Positions 8,916 to 18,333 are shown, counted from the stretch's first letter. The stretch: 64,000 bases of DNA from Acidobacteriota bacterium (GCA_003223245.1 QHYI01000106.1:34924-98923); one strand, 5' to 3'. Notes: generated by a model from the letters alone, not told the origin. Translations and numbers: made by a program.

Positions 8916-10324
8916 CGTTCAGGTGAATCTTTTGGAGGAATTTCCACAGCTTGTGACGCAGGCAAAAGGATCGTAAAGGTGGAACCCGAGCCCAGCGTGC
9001 TTTGACATGCAACGGATCCGCCCTGTGCGCGAACGATGGCCTGCGCAATCGCCAGCCCGAGCCCGCCGCTGTGTAGTTCACCGTTTCCCGGCCGCGCGGC
9101 GCGGTAGAAACGCTCAAAAAGGAAAGGCAGATGCTCGCGCGCGATTCCAATACCTTGGTCCTCGAAGCAAATGCGAATTGCACCACCGTTTTGCACGAGG
9201 CTGACACGCACCTGTGAATCGGAAGGGGAATACTTGATGGCATTGTCCAGAAAAATCAAAAACAGCTCATGGAGAAAGGCTTCATCACCAACATAAGCAA
9301 CCTCCTGGTTCAGGTCGCGCACGATGGAAATATTTTTGGCCCGCGCGCGCGGAGCAACCAGTCCACAAGTGTCCTCCAAAACTTCATTGATATAGAGCGG
9401 CTCGTTTTCCAGATGCAACTGTCCCGCATCCGCCATCGACAGCGTAAACAACCCTTCTACGATGCGCGTCAGTTTCTTTAATTCGTCGTCAATCGCCGCA
9501 AGCGTCTTTCGGTATTCATCCGCCGTACGAGGCTTGGAGAGGATCAACTCCGTTTCCCCGTGAAGGACGGCGAGCGGCGTGCGCAATTCGTGAGAAGCAT
9601 CCGTAACGAACTGACGGAGTTGGCGCACGGCAGAATCGACACTTTGCAAGAGTTGATTGAAGGTCTCCGCCAGACGGCCCAGTTCGTCGTGCGGTGAAGT
9701 GATGGGCAAGGGCTCCCAGAATCCGTGCCGATCGGTGACCCTTTTGGCCATAAGCTTGGCGTGACGCGTCAGTGCCTTTATAGGTGCCAGGCTCCTCCCC
9801 ACGTAGAAGGCGGAAATCGCAGCAGTCAGAAGCAGGCTCAGCGGAAATAGTAGTAAGGCAATGCTTCCAAAAGAATCCAGTAAGCGATTCGTTCCGAACG
9901 TGGGAATCGCAACCGCTAGGAACCGCTTTCCTGAAGCTTGCTCAAAAGGAATGAGGGCAACCCGCACCGACTCCGAATTTCCAACGGAACCTATTCCGAA
10001 TACCGGATGCAAATCGTCGAGCTTTAGTTTTTTTAAGTCGATTGGACTGCTCAAGTTTCTTGAGCGTTGCAGTACTTTCCCGGTGCCATCGAGAACCTCG
10101 AAGAACTGCCCCGGAATGTCCAAGCGTTCGACATCGCGCGCATTCGGCTCAGAAGCAATATCAGCAAGTATGGGGAGAGAAGTCTCCAATAACTGGCGGT
10201 TGAGCTGCGCCGGGATGGCGCGGGCAAGCAGGGCCCAAAAGGCAAGGTACGAAGCAGCGAGCAGTACACCCACCACAGAGCAAAAGAGCAGCATCATCCG
10301 GGAACGGAACGTCTTTGCTCTCAT
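8897..10324 (-). CDS. Membrane sensor histidine kinase (EnvZ/QseC-like)
   Basis: 475 residues. The first membrane segment is at about 10-35, a periplasmic sensor region at about 36-150, and a second membrane segment at about 153-175. A HAMP linker follows (about 180-235), then HisKA with H-box TDASHELRTP (phosphorylated His about 245). The HATPase domain has an N-box (FLDNAIKYSP), G1 (DQGIGIA), F-box (LFERFYRA) and G2 (GGLGLAIAQAIV). It autophosphorylates and passes phosphate to the regulator encoded immediately upstream; the reading frames overlap by 4 bp (10321-10324), so the two are translationally coupled. All catalytic boxes are intact. The signal sensed is unknown; position next to TonB receptors and propellers suggests an envelope or nutrient/metal cue. 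Confidence 0.95.
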   Translation of the reverse strand: MRAKTFRSRMMLLFCSVVGVLLAASYLAFWALLARAIPAQLNRQLLETSLPILADIASEPNARDVERLDIPGQFFEVLDGTGKVLQRSRNLSSPIDLKKLKLDDLHPVFGIGSVGNSESVRVALIPFEQASGKRFLAVAIPTFGTNRLLDSFGSIALLLFPLSLLLTAAISAFYVGRSLAPIKALTRHAKLMAKRVTDRHGFWEPLPITSPHDELGRLAETFNQLLQSVDSAVRQLRQFVTDASHELRTPLAVLHGETELILSKPRTADEYRKTLAAIDDELKKLTRIVEGLFTLSMADAGQLHLENEPLYINEVLEDTCGLVAPRARAKNISIVRDLNQEVAYVGDEAFLHELFLIFLDNAIKYSPSDSQVRVSLVQNGGAIRICFEDQGIGIAREHLPFLFERFYRAARPGNGELHSGGLGLAIAQAIVRAQGGSVACQSTLGSGSTFTILLPASQAVEIPPKDSPERKLILD

Positions 10325-10998
10325 GATTCCAAAGCTCCCAGCCGGTAGCCAACCCCGCGAATCGTATGGATGAGCTTTGCAGGCCGGTCGTGGTCGATCT
10401 TCTGACGCAAGCGGTTAACATAGACCTCGACGAGATTTGTTTCGCTATCGAAATGGCGATCCCAAACATGTTCAACGATCTCACTTCGCGTAACGAGTTC
10501 AGGCGCGCGGAGAAGCAAGAGCTCGAGCAGCGAGAATTCTTTGCTCGTAAGGGGAATCACTTCCTTTCCACGGTTGGCACGGCGGCGGTGGCGGTCGAGT
10601 TCGAGGTTGCCATATCGAAGCCTGGCGTTGCCGGTATGGAACCCGCGCCGCACGAGCGCCCGGACACGGGCAAGAAGTTCCGAGAGTACAAAAGGTTTTG
10701 TGAGGTAATCATCGGCTCCGGCATCAAGACCCTCGACCTTTTGCTCGACGAGGCCCCGGGCAGTAAGCATTAGCACGGGCGCCTCAATACCCCGCTGCCT
10801 CAGTTCGCGGCACACTTCGATACCGCTCATGCCCGGCAGCCGGACATCCAGAAGGATCGCGTCATAGGACACGTCCGTGGCAAGCTCCAGCGCTTTCTCG
10901 CCGGACTCGGCTACGTCCGCCGCATAAGTATTTTCGCGCAGCGCCCGCGCGAGGAAGCTCGCAACTTTACGTTCGTCTTCCACCAATAAAATGCGCAT
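10321..10998 (-). CDS. OmpR/PhoB-family response regulator
   Basis: 225 residues. A receiver domain (1-115) has acidic pair E7/D8, phospho-acceptor D51 (ILLDVRLPG), T79 in MLTA, and K101 in YLTKPF. The DNA-binding winged helix (about 128-222) contains LTSKEFSLLELLL, VYVNRLRQKID and IRGVGYRLG. It forms an operon with the histidine kinase (4-bp overlap). OmpR-family dimers bind repeats near the -35 element, and such a site (8897-8911) lies at the promoter of the next downstream gene, the TonB receptor. A second exact copy lies at 13674-13693. Direct control of both is a reasonable but untested inference. Confidence 0.95.
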   Translation of the reverse strand: MRILLVEDERKVASFLARALRENTYAADVAESGEKALELATDVSYDAILLDVRLPGMSGIEVCRELRQRGIEAPVLMLTARGLVEQKVEGLDAGADDYLTKPFVLSELLARVRALVRRGFHTGNARLRYGNLELDRHRRRANRGKEVIPLTSKEFSLLELLLLRAPELVTRSEIVEHVWDRHFDSETNLVEVYVNRLRQKIDHDRPAKLIHTIRGVGYRLGALES

Positions 10999-11091
10999 AC
11001 GTCTTGTTTACTATCACGAACCGGGCTTTTTGCGCGAGTGAATGATGGGCGGCGGGTTGGGGCTTGCTGGACATCGTACGCACATCGCTCG

Positions 11092-12441
11092 TCACCCTCC
11101 GCCTCCCTTTATGTCGTTGCGAATCACCTGCCCGCCCTTCATCACAAATTTTATGCGTTCGAGTTCCGTAATGTCCTTCAGCGGGTCCCCGGTCACCGCA
11201 ACGATATCGGCGAATTTCTCTTTCTCAATCGAGCCGATTCGGTCCTGCCAACCCATCATCTCCGCCGCTACCGTCGTGGCTGTCTGGATCGCCTGCGCCG
11301 GAGTCATGCCGTATCTGACCAGATAGGAGAATTCGGCAGCCTGCGTCCCGTGAGGGAAGGGTCCTACCCCAGATCCAAATGAGATCTTCAACCCCCGGGA
11401 AATCGCCAGCCGGCCGCTTTTCTCCCGCATCGCTTCCAGGCTGTACCTCCCCCCGGTCGCTTTGGCATCTCGCAGCGTGTATTCGGAAAGAGAGTAGTGA
11501 TAGGCGGTCAGTTCGAGGTACAGCCCCTTCTTCTTCATCAAGTCCGCTGTGGGTTCGTCCAGATCGATGGCGTGTTCAATCGTGTCAGCGCCCGCTTGAA
11601 CACAGTTGCGCAACCCCTCCCCTCCGAAAGCGTGGCAGGCAGCCTTTTTGCCGTGGCGATGGGCCTCGTCCACGATGGCGTCGACTTCTTCCTTTGTGAA
11701 CGTTGGATTGCTGAACAACTCGCCGTTTGGCTCGAATTCGTAGTCGGAAGTGGAATGAAACTTGATCCAGTCCGCACCGTAGTGGATTTGTTCCCGAACC
11801 GCTTGGCGAGCAGCCCAAGGATTGTCCACGGTCTGGTAATTTCCGGGCAGGCTTACCTCCGGCGAACCCAAAATCCCTTCGCCGGTGGCCACCAGTCCCA
11901 TCGTTGAAACTTGCATGCGCGGACCTTGGAAATAACCGCGATTAATGGCCCTCTTGATGTCGACGTCTGCGTAGCCTCCGCCGTGACTCATCAAATCGCG
12001 CAGCGTTGTGAATCCCGCCCGAAGATCCTTTTGCGCGTTGGCGAGGGCGAGAAGAGTTCTGTATTCACGGGTGTCATTAACCGGGCTGGCAAACGGCGGT
12101 CCTCCCGGCTTGATTCCATCCAAACCAAATCCGAACACGTGCGTGTGCCCGTCAATCAACCCAGGGAGAACCGTTGCTTTGCCGAGATCGATGACTTGCG
12201 CCCCGGCAGGAATTTGCACTTGGTCAGCGGGTCCCACTGCCGAAATCTTCTCACCGTCCACAAGAACGATCTGATTCTCGAGGATTCTGCCTGACTTGCT
12301 GTCAAACAAGCGTCCTGCACGAATCGCCACGGGTTGCGAGCTTTGCGCGCGCACGGGTAGCGCAATGGCAGCCAGCAAAGCGATAGCTGCAGTATTGCAG
12401 GCGCAGGATTTCAGCAAGACTTTTGCAAAATGCGGTCTCAA
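11092..12441 (-). CDS. Exported amidohydrolase (imidazolonepropionase/Xaa-Pro dipeptidase-like)
   Basis: 449 residues from a TTG at 12441. That start is chosen because GGAGGAGG lies 7 nt upstream; the longer GTG reading would translate the ribosome site itself. A signal sequence (about 9-31, ending PVRAQ) implies periplasmic location. Metal-site features of the amidohydrolase superfamily are present: HTHVFGFG, the Lys segment DWIKFHS, KKAACHAFGG and DTIEHAIDLD. The C-terminal part is GMTPAQAIQTAT. Family members hydrolyse cyclic amides or Xaa-Pro/Arg dipeptides; the substrate here is not decidable. It lies between the two-component operon and a propeller gene on the same strand, so a role in processing material taken up by the receptors is possible. 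Confidence 0.85.
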   Translation of the reverse strand: MRPHFAKVLLKSCACNTAAIALLAAIALPVRAQSSQPVAIRAGRLFDSKSGRILENQIVLVDGEKISAVGPADQVQIPAGAQVIDLGKATVLPGLIDGHTHVFGFGLDGIKPGGPPFASPVNDTREYRTLLALANAQKDLRAGFTTLRDLMSHGGGYADVDIKRAINRGYFQGPRMQVSTMGLVATGEGILGSPEVSLPGNYQTVDNPWAARQAVREQIHYGADWIKFHSTSDYEFEPNGELFSNPTFTKEEVDAIVDEAHRHGKKAACHAFGGEGLRNCVQAGADTIEHAIDLDEPTADLMKKKGLYLELTAYHYSLSEYTLRDAKATGGRYSLEAMREKSGRLAISRGLKISFGSGVGPFPHGTQAAEFSYLVRYGMTPAQAIQTATTVAAEMMGWQDRIGSIEKEKFADIVAVTGDPLKDITELERIKFVMKGGQVIRNDIKGGGG

Positions 12442-12538
12442 GATGGTTCCTCCTCCGAGCACGCTTTCGTTTTGTTAAACAAACAGATTGCACACCCCGG
12501 GATTCGCCCGTACTCCGCGGTGTCTAACCCAACTGGTT

Positions 12539-13549
12539 CTAGTGAACTTCAAAAACCAGGATTTCCGCGTTCTCGGTCCCGTGTTGCGGAACGGCTACAA
12601 AATATCGGTTCAGCTCGGGAACCAGCAAGGATGTCCTTCCCAGGGGCCCAGTGGGCACTTTCGCGAGCAGCTTGTAATGATCAGGGTCGCTTTGTTCGTA
12701 CACGTGTACGTTCCCGTCGGCAGAGGCGTACAGACGGCGGCTGGCCCCATCGTAAATGAGGTCATCCACTCCCTTGGTAATCGGCAGGGCCGTGAGTTCC
12801 TTGCCGGAAGTCGCATCAAACACGACGATATCTCCGGCACGGCACGCGATAAACAAACGATGATTCGCCTCGTCCAGGGCCATGGCGACATTGGTTTTGC
12901 TCTTAGTGACGGGCCAGCTCGCCACGATCTCGCGTTTATTCCGGTCGATGACTTCAACCTGGTTCTTGGCCTTGTTATTCACGTACATTCTCGGGCTGGA
13001 CTTTTCAAGCCTCATGGCTTCGAGCGTATCGCCATCGACTTTCATGTCCGCCACCTTTTTCCCCGAAGTCGTATCCACCACGCTAATCATGGAGTACGTT
13101 TCGTGGACGTCGCCGCCGCCATTGTCAATGTAGAGGAGTTTTGTTTCCGGGTCGTATCCAATCGAATCCGCATCCAGCAGCAGCTTCACGGTTGAGAGCA
13201 ACTCATAATTGGTGCTGTCAAAGATTTTCAGTTCCCCAGCTTCCCCGTCCGTCACGTACAAACGATGCACGTCTTCCCGGTCGAGGATCGCGTGGGGTTT
13301 TTCAATGCCGCGAATGGTATGAATCAGCTTCCCGCTCTGCACATCGAAAACAAGAACCGCTTTGTAGCCTTCTGGCGTTGCAAACAACCGGTTGGTTTTC
13401 ACGTCGATGGCAAAGTGATCGAAATTTCCTTTGATGTCCGAGGACAACTTAAAGGTCTGCACGAGTTTCAAAGGAGCGGGATCTTGAGCCCGCGTCCCGC
13501 CTCCCAAGGCAGCAGACATCGTCGCCAGGATCAAAAGTCGTTTCCTCAT
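12539..13549 (-). CDS. Exported YncE-like beta-propeller protein
   Basis: 336 residues with a signal peptide (MRKRLLILATMSAALGGG, then TRAQ) and ATG preceded by GGGAGACAAA. The mature protein is a single propeller of YncE-like blades (NRLFATPEGYKAVLVFDVQ, RLYVTDGEAGELKIFDS, HRLFIACRAGDIVVFDAT). It is clearly paralogous to the divergent gene at 13955-14980: both share a PLKLV...GxFDHFA opening, KTNVAMA(L/F)DEANHRL, and end (A/D)E(I/V)xVxEV. It is likely periplasmic; ligand unknown. The 20-bp near-palindrome at 13674-13693 lies 125 bp upstream, in the same orientation as at the receptor promoter. Confidence 0.88.
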   Translation of the reverse strand: MRKRLLILATMSAALGGGTRAQDPAPLKLVQTFKLSSDIKGNFDHFAIDVKTNRLFATPEGYKAVLVFDVQSGKLIHTIRGIEKPHAILDREDVHRLYVTDGEAGELKIFDSTNYELLSTVKLLLDADSIGYDPETKLLYIDNGGGDVHETYSMISVVDTTSGKKVADMKVDGDTLEAMRLEKSSPRMYVNNKAKNQVEVIDRNKREIVASWPVTKSKTNVAMALDEANHRLFIACRAGDIVVFDATSGKELTALPITKGVDDLIYDGASRRLYASADGNVHVYEQSDPDHYKLLAKVPTGPLGRTSLLVPELNRYFVAVPQHGTENAEILVFEVH

Positions 13550-13673
13550 TTTGTCTCCCTGTTAAAGCAAGTTGGATTTTAATCCACTTGGATTGCAAGA
13601 GTGGCTCTGCCCTGGAGCGCAAGCACACTGTGGAACAGCACGTCAGAGCATAATTCATGGCCACTCACGCCAA

Positions 13674-13693
13674 CTTAATCCAAGATTAATTTC
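13674..13693 (-). promoter_or_regulatory. Second copy of the 20-bp palindromic operator
   Basis: This is an exact copy of the receptor-promoter 20-mer (TTAATC-TTG-GATTAA core at 13675-13689), in the gap between two divergent propeller genes. The orientation relative to the minus-strand propeller is the same as for the receptor. A -10 17 bp further on is weak (TGAATT). The remaining 13550-13954 gap holds no other gene I can support. Confidence 0.55.
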
Positions 13694-13954
13694 TATTTAG
13701 CCGCAACTGAATTCCAAACGATTGTATCGTTACAAATCAAGGGTTTCGGCACGCACTGGGCCGCAGGCGCCTTCTCTCCGGTGGTAAGCCGATGTTGACT
13801 CCGTTGCCGAGCGTCCCTGAGTATGACGGGGCACGACAAGGTGAAAAAGAAGCCAGCGTTTTGTGTCATCGTCGGGTAGGTTACTATTTCTAGCTCGGCA
13901 CTGACCTTCTCAAGGGCAGGCTCTTCACGGGGCCAAGCGGTCTTGGAGGACTCG

Positions 13955-14980
13955 ATGAGGCATCGGAAGATTTTCACATTCATGCTGGTTGTTTCATTCC
14001 CCGCGCACGTTACGGTCACGGCTCAAACCAAAGAGCCGTTGAAGCTCGTGGCGACCATTCCCTTGCCGGGACTCAAGGACGGCGATTTCGACCATTTCGC
14101 CCCCGACCCCGACGGCCACAGGCTTTTTCTCACCGACGAAGAGAATGACAAGGTCGACGTGCTCGATACCGCCACGAATACGCGCATCCACACAATCGAA
14201 GATGCAAAAGCACCCCACGCCATTCTGTATCGAAAGGACTTGAAGAAGCTTTTTATAGTGGAGGGCGATGCCTCGGCTGTCAAAGTCTATGACAGCGAAA
14301 CGTATAAACCCCTTGGCGAAATCAAAGTATCCATTGACGCCGATTCAGCCGCTTACGACCCCGCGACACACTACCTTTATGTCGTGAATGGCGGCAGGGA
14401 GGCGCATACTTCGTATTCTTTGATCAGCATCGTTGACACAGATGCTTCCATGAAGCTCCGCGATCTCAAAATCGATTCCAATCGTGTAGAAGCCCTCGTG
14501 TTGGAAAAGTCCGGACCCCGGCTGTTTTGTAACATCACCGGGCAAAACGCTGTCGGTGTTTTTGATCGCAACAAAGGCTCCCATTTGGCCACCTGGCCTT
14601 TGCCGCCGGGCGATAAGACCAACGTCGCCATGGCCTTCGATGAAGCGAATCATCGTCTCTTGGTGTCCACGCGAAATCCAGGAAGATTGCTCGTGCTGAA
14701 TTCGGACACCGGCAAGGTTGTCGCCGAGCTTCCGTCTGTTGGAATGGTCGACGATGCCGCTTATGACGCGAAATACAAGCGGATCTATCTTGCCGGAGAT
14801 GGCTACGTTGATGTCTTTCAACAGCAGGACGCCGATCACTATTCCCTCCTCGGAAAAGTACAAGGAAGCTTCCGCGCAAAGACCGGTATTCTTGTGCCGG
14901 AGCTGGGCCGCTACTATCTGGCCGTGCCTCACCATGAAGGCAAGGATGCAGAAGTGCGGGTGTACGAGGTACAGCCGTAG
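13955..14980 (+). CDS. Exported YncE-like beta-propeller protein, divergent paralogue
   Basis: 341 residues from the ATG at 13955 (GGAGG five bases upstream; the TTG at 13943 would overlap that ribosome site). There is a signal sequence to about residue 23 (VTVTAQ), then propeller blades such as HRLFLTDEENDKVDVLDTAT, KLFIVEGDASAVKVYDSET and HYLYVVNGG. It is paralogous to the minus-strand gene at 12539-13549 along its length, which implies a duplication with inversion. Both flank the shared operator copy. It is likely periplasmic and binding rather than catalytic. Confidence 0.88.
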   Translation: MRHRKIFTFMLVVSFPAHVTVTAQTKEPLKLVATIPLPGLKDGDFDHFAPDPDGHRLFLTDEENDKVDVLDTATNTRIHTIEDAKAPHAILYRKDLKKLFIVEGDASAVKVYDSETYKPLGEIKVSIDADSAAYDPATHYLYVVNGGREAHTSYSLISIVDTDASMKLRDLKIDSNRVEALVLEKSGPRLFCNITGQNAVGVFDRNKGSHLATWPLPPGDKTNVAMAFDEANHRLLVSTRNPGRLLVLNSDTGKVVAELPSVGMVDDAAYDAKYKRIYLAGDGYVDVFQQQDADHYSLLGKVQGSFRAKTGILVPELGRYYLAVPHHEGKDAEVRVYEVQP

Positions 14981-15399
14981 GAACTCTTCAATACGGATCA
15001 TGCAGAGGCTCATTCCCTCTCCTTTGAGTGGAGCGGTCCGGCCTCGGTCATCCACTTAGCCAGATTACGCCCCGCCGATGGCCCGTGTCGGGCGAGAAGG
15101 TAGAAACCTGTACGCGCCGCGTGTATCTTGGGGGAAATCAGCGCCTAGTCACTTAATAGTCCAGGAGCGCTTGGTCACTCTCGCGCCGAAACAACCGGGA
15201 AGCAATCATCAAATGTCGCGTTTGCGAAGGGAGCGCGCGGAGACAATCAGGGGGCAAGCGGACCATAGCACCAGGGATGCGGCTCATTGACGATGTCGTC
15301 CCCCAGGCTCTCCAAGAAGGTAGTCGTCAGGTAGCTCTAGTTGCCGGGCAACCAAACTGGACATTCCGGCCACTTAATTACAATACTTTTGGGGGTGAA
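14981..15399 (+). other. Intergenic region, no gene supported
   Basis: About 420 bases. Short open frames here have no ribosome site, no recognisable motif and irregular codon use. I see no RNA gene, repeat or strong terminator. Confidence 0.5.
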
Positions 15400-16237
15400 A
15401 TGTTGCGGTTCTATCTAACACTAGCACTGGTCTTTTCCATATCCTTCGTTTGCGCTGAACCTTCAGGTGCAGAAGGGAACGGGAAACCTCTACCTTCAGT
15501 GCAAGCAAATCAAGCGGTACCTCCAGATACCCAAACCGACGCGCAGAATCCGCCACCGACGCAGCCCGGCGCTTCCGCGCCTGCTACCGATTCGAACCAA
15601 TCCAATACCAAGCCTGCTGATCAGCCGACTTCGCCCTCGAAACAGCAACCGAGCCGCATCCTTGGCGTTATGCCCAATTTCCGCGCCGTCAGCGCGGGCG
15701 TAATCCCGCCTCCGCCCACGCCGAAGCAGGCCTTTGTGATCGCCACGAAGAACTCCTTCGACTACTCCTCCTTCATCTTCGTGGGATTGACGTCCATGAT
15801 TGCCGAGGGCTCGAACGCGCACCCGCAACTCGGAAAAGGTGTGCCGGGCTTCGGCAGATACTACTGGCGGGGCTTTCTCGACAAGACCGACGGAAACTAT
15901 CTGGTTATCTTTGCCTTGCCCACCGTGTTTGATCAAGACGAACGGTATTACGCCAAGGGGCAGGGCGCTTTCTTGAAACGCTTCTCTTATGCAGTCACTC
16001 GCATCCTGATTACTCCCAATTATTCCGGGCATAGCACATAGCAGCTTCAATGCTTCCGAACTGTTGGGCCGCGGCATGGCCCAAGCTATTTCCATATCCT
16101 ACTACCCAAGCAAGGGGCGGACTGCGGGGGCGATCAGCGGAAAGTACGGATATGCACTCCTGCGAGACGCCGCGACAAATGCCCTCCGGGAGTTCTGGCC
16201 GGACATCGCCGTCCACCTCCTCCACCGGCACCCGTAA
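15400..16237 (+). pseudogene. Exported protein of unknown function, frameshifted by a 7-bp duplication
   Basis: The ATG at 15400 follows GGGGGTGAA and opens a signal peptide (MLRFYLTLALVFSIS). A Pro/Gln/Thr-rich low-complexity linker follows (to about residue 85), then a conserved-looking domain (RILGVMPNFRAVSAG, FVGLTSMIAEGSNAHPQLG, GFGRYYWRGFLDKTDGNYL, FDQDERYYAKG). The frame hits TAG at 16039-16041. A second frame resumes directly (SFNASELLGRGMAQAISISY ... REFWPDIAVHLLHRHP) and ends at 16235-16237. The shift is explained by a tandem CATAGCA duplication (16030-16043): removing one copy gives GHSSFNASELLG in one frame of 278 residues. I know this arrangement as an acidobacterial exported family without assigned function. 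It is either a pseudogene or an assembly error. Confidence 0.75.
16030..16043 (+). repeat. Tandem CATAGCA x2
   Basis: Two perfect head-to-tail 7-base copies that put the surrounding gene out of frame. Slippage or a homology-driven assembly error would both make this. Confidence 0.85.
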
Positions 16238-16499
16238 CCTAAGTCTTGACGGAGAGACTTACGGGACAGCCTTTTTCGGGCCCAAATCCGTGCTTCCCCC
16301 ACTCTCGCGGTTCTTAGCATCGATGGAACTGAAGAGTTCTTACTCAACTTCGCGAGCTACGCACGCGCCTTGGGTCAGCCAATGAGATTTTCCGCCCTTG
16401 TCGATTTCGAGATCCGAAATAGGGTCAATCAGCATTGAACGGTTGGAAGCAAGCAAGAGCGGGTTCATCTCCCCCGATGGGCCTTTGAGGGCGAGCAGC

Positions 16500-16682
16500 C
16501 TAATCGCGGCTCTCGGCAAGGACAATCTTGACTGCCCTGGCTATCCACCGCTCGGCCGTTTCACGATCAACGCCGCACATGTTCATGAATGCTTTAATGC
16601 TGATGCGGACTAAATCAATCGATGTTTTCCGCATCATCTCGTCAGGATTGAGGTGATTAGGTGGCTCGGTCTTTCGTTTCAT
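16500..16682 (-). CDS. Hypothetical small protein (doubtful)
   Basis: A 60-residue frame beginning MKRKTEPPNHLNPDEMM and ending TAERWIARAVKIVLAESRD. The composition is protein-like (amphipathic helix near the C-terminus), but there is no clear ribosome site and I do not recognise a family. It lies in a gene-poor stretch (16238-17307) that otherwise contains only short frames. Confidence 0.28.
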   Translation of the reverse strand: MKRKTEPPNHLNPDEMMRKTSIDLVRISIKAFMNMCGVDRETAERWIARAVKIVLAESRD

Positions 16683-16899
16683 TCATCGCGTACTAGTGGC
16701 GACTCACGGAGCTAGGAAAGGGCAGGGCGTCGCCAGGGCATTACAAGGAGGTGTTAGGTTGCAACCTAGTGGTTACCGGTTAGGTAACGGTCAAATCTTG
16801 GCACCACGCGGGTGAGCAGCGCAATCAGGCGAAAACATGAATGTGAAACAGGTGAAGCGCCGCGATTAAGCCCAGGGTAAGGCGAGGAAGCGATGGGGT

Positions 16900-17085
16900 C
16901 TATCCCGGAAATTCGTCTTGAAACCTGAGATGACCCCAAAGTAGCAAAAGCAAACAGAGCCACGCGGCCCACGCAATCGCCTTGTTAATTGGTGGCCAAG
17001 ATTCGGTGTTCTTCCACTTGCTTCTATCCATCTGAGCATTTTCCCGCAGACCTTCTTGAACGTCGCTTTGAATTCTGCCTTGCAT
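16900..17085 (-). CDS. Small putative membrane protein (doubtful)
   Basis: A 61-residue frame with a charged N-terminal half (QSDVQEGLRENAQMDRSKW) and one hydrophobic segment near the C-terminus (AIAWAAWLCLLLLLWGHL). That layout resembles a single-pass membrane peptide. The ribosome site is weak and the family is unknown. Confidence 0.3.
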   Translation of the reverse strand: MQGRIQSDVQEGLRENAQMDRSKWKNTESWPPINKAIAWAAWLCLLLLLWGHLRFQDEFPG

Positions 17086-17307
17086 TCCACTTTCGACATT
17101 GTTTTTGCCTTAATGAGGCCGCATCCCGCTTAAATGTCCTTGCTAGTTCTCAGAGGCTCGTTCAAGTCACCGCCCGGTGAGAGGGTCTGTGCTCCCCGGT
17201 TCGCTGGAATTCGTCGTCCCCGTCCGGCCATCTTTTGGGCAGTGAGCAGAACCAATTTACGATATCGTTCGTCAATCCGGGCGCATAAAGCTACAGTCAA
17301 CCCCTCC

Positions 17308-17772
17308 ATGCGAATACCAGGGTTTGCCTCATTGGATCTGAATACCCTTTGTCGTAATCAAATAAACCTCACCATCACTCGTTCTCGCTGGATCACAGGA
17401 GCTATCGTCGTGCAGGCGCTGTGGGCACTGGCTCTGATGGGGCTTGTGGTTCTTCTGCTCGTAATGACACGGACAGCCGGTCCTGATGCCTCCGCAGGGC
17501 TAAAGACCGCTGCTGCAATCCTCCTCGTGCCTGCCCTCGTCGCAATCTCTTCGTGGTACGGGTTGTGGAAGCAAGCGCTTTGGGGATGGTGGCTGCCGCT
17601 ACTCACGGACCTCGCCCTGCTAGCAATGTTCGTCTATAGCATGGCGGACGACGGCTTGAGGAATATTGATTGGGAGATGGCAGGAATGACTGTTACTTCC
17701 GCGATTGCTCCAATATTCCTGCTGATTCCCGTGGTAAGAAGATTCTATTGGCATGTCCCCTCAACGCGATGA
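17308..17772 (+). CDS. Four-helix membrane protein of unknown function
   Basis: About 154 residues from ATG 17308. The open frame extends to 17134, but the upstream part is Arg/Pro-rich and not protein-like. Four hydrophobic segments are visible: GAIVVQALWALALMGLVVLL, AAAILLVPALVAISSWYGL, WWLPLLTDLALLAMFVYSM and SAIAPIFLLIPVV. No catalytic motif is apparent. The start is uncertain since no good ribosome site precedes 17308. It stands alone between gene-poor flanks. Confidence 0.55.
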   Translation: MRIPGFASLDLNTLCRNQINLTITRSRWITGAIVVQALWALALMGLVVLLLVMTRTAGPDASAGLKTAAAILLVPALVAISSWYGLWKQALWGWWLPLLTDLALLAMFVYSMADDGLRNIDWEMAGMTVTSAIAPIFLLIPVVRRFYWHVPSTR

Positions 17773-18245
17773 ACCGTAGGTTCTCGCAAATTTCCACAAC
17801 GACCCATCCTATTTGAGACCCGTCGGTCTCCCAATGAGTACAGCCAGGACGTGGAAGTGTACACACGATTCTGGTATTCCGCGGTCGAAGGCTTGGATTT
17901 TTCAGCCCTCATGTGCTTTGTAGTTGGGTACGGCGTATGAGCGTTGAACGCTGGCTGGGAAGAACCTGCGCGATTTTTATTCCCGCTTGGTTCGCACTCG
18001 ATACCTGGATCAATCGCGATTATTCCAATTGCTGCCGCCTTCGAAACCGCGTCGAGAAGTTCGAGTTGGGTGTTTGGGTCTGGACGTATCTGATGATTCG
18101 CTCACAGTTCACCCATTTTACCGCGCAGCGCAAAAATCGCATGGACCCGATCACGTCAATTCCCAACTTAGTGCTCGGCAACGCCTGCGAAGCACTCGAA
18201 AACCTCGCCGGGACGGCGGAACTGGCGGACGCGCCGGACTAAAGG
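17773..18245 (+). other. Intergenic region, no gene supported
   Basis: About 470 bases up to the tRNA 3' end. Open frames read into or through the tRNA and look non-coding. I find no terminator, repeat or mobile-element feature. Confidence 0.5.
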
Positions 18246-18322
18246 TGGAGGCGCGGGCCGGATTCGAACCGGCGAATGATGGTTTTGCAGACCATTCCCT
18301 TGGACCGCTTGGGTACCGCGCC
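18246..18322 (-). tRNA. tRNA-Cys (GCA)
   Basis: On the minus strand the acceptor GGCGCGG pairs with CCGCGCC. The D-arm is CCC-AAGCGGTCCAA-GGG, the anticodon stem ATGGT/ACCAT closes loop CTGCAAA with anticodon GCA, and the T-arm is GCCGG-TTCGAAT-CCGGC. The discriminator is U73, the identity element of tRNA-Cys, and CCA is encoded (18246-18248). A good promoter lies just upstream. The cysS gene is 5 kb away on the same strand. Confidence 0.96.
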
Positions 18323-18333
18323 TCAACAAAGTG

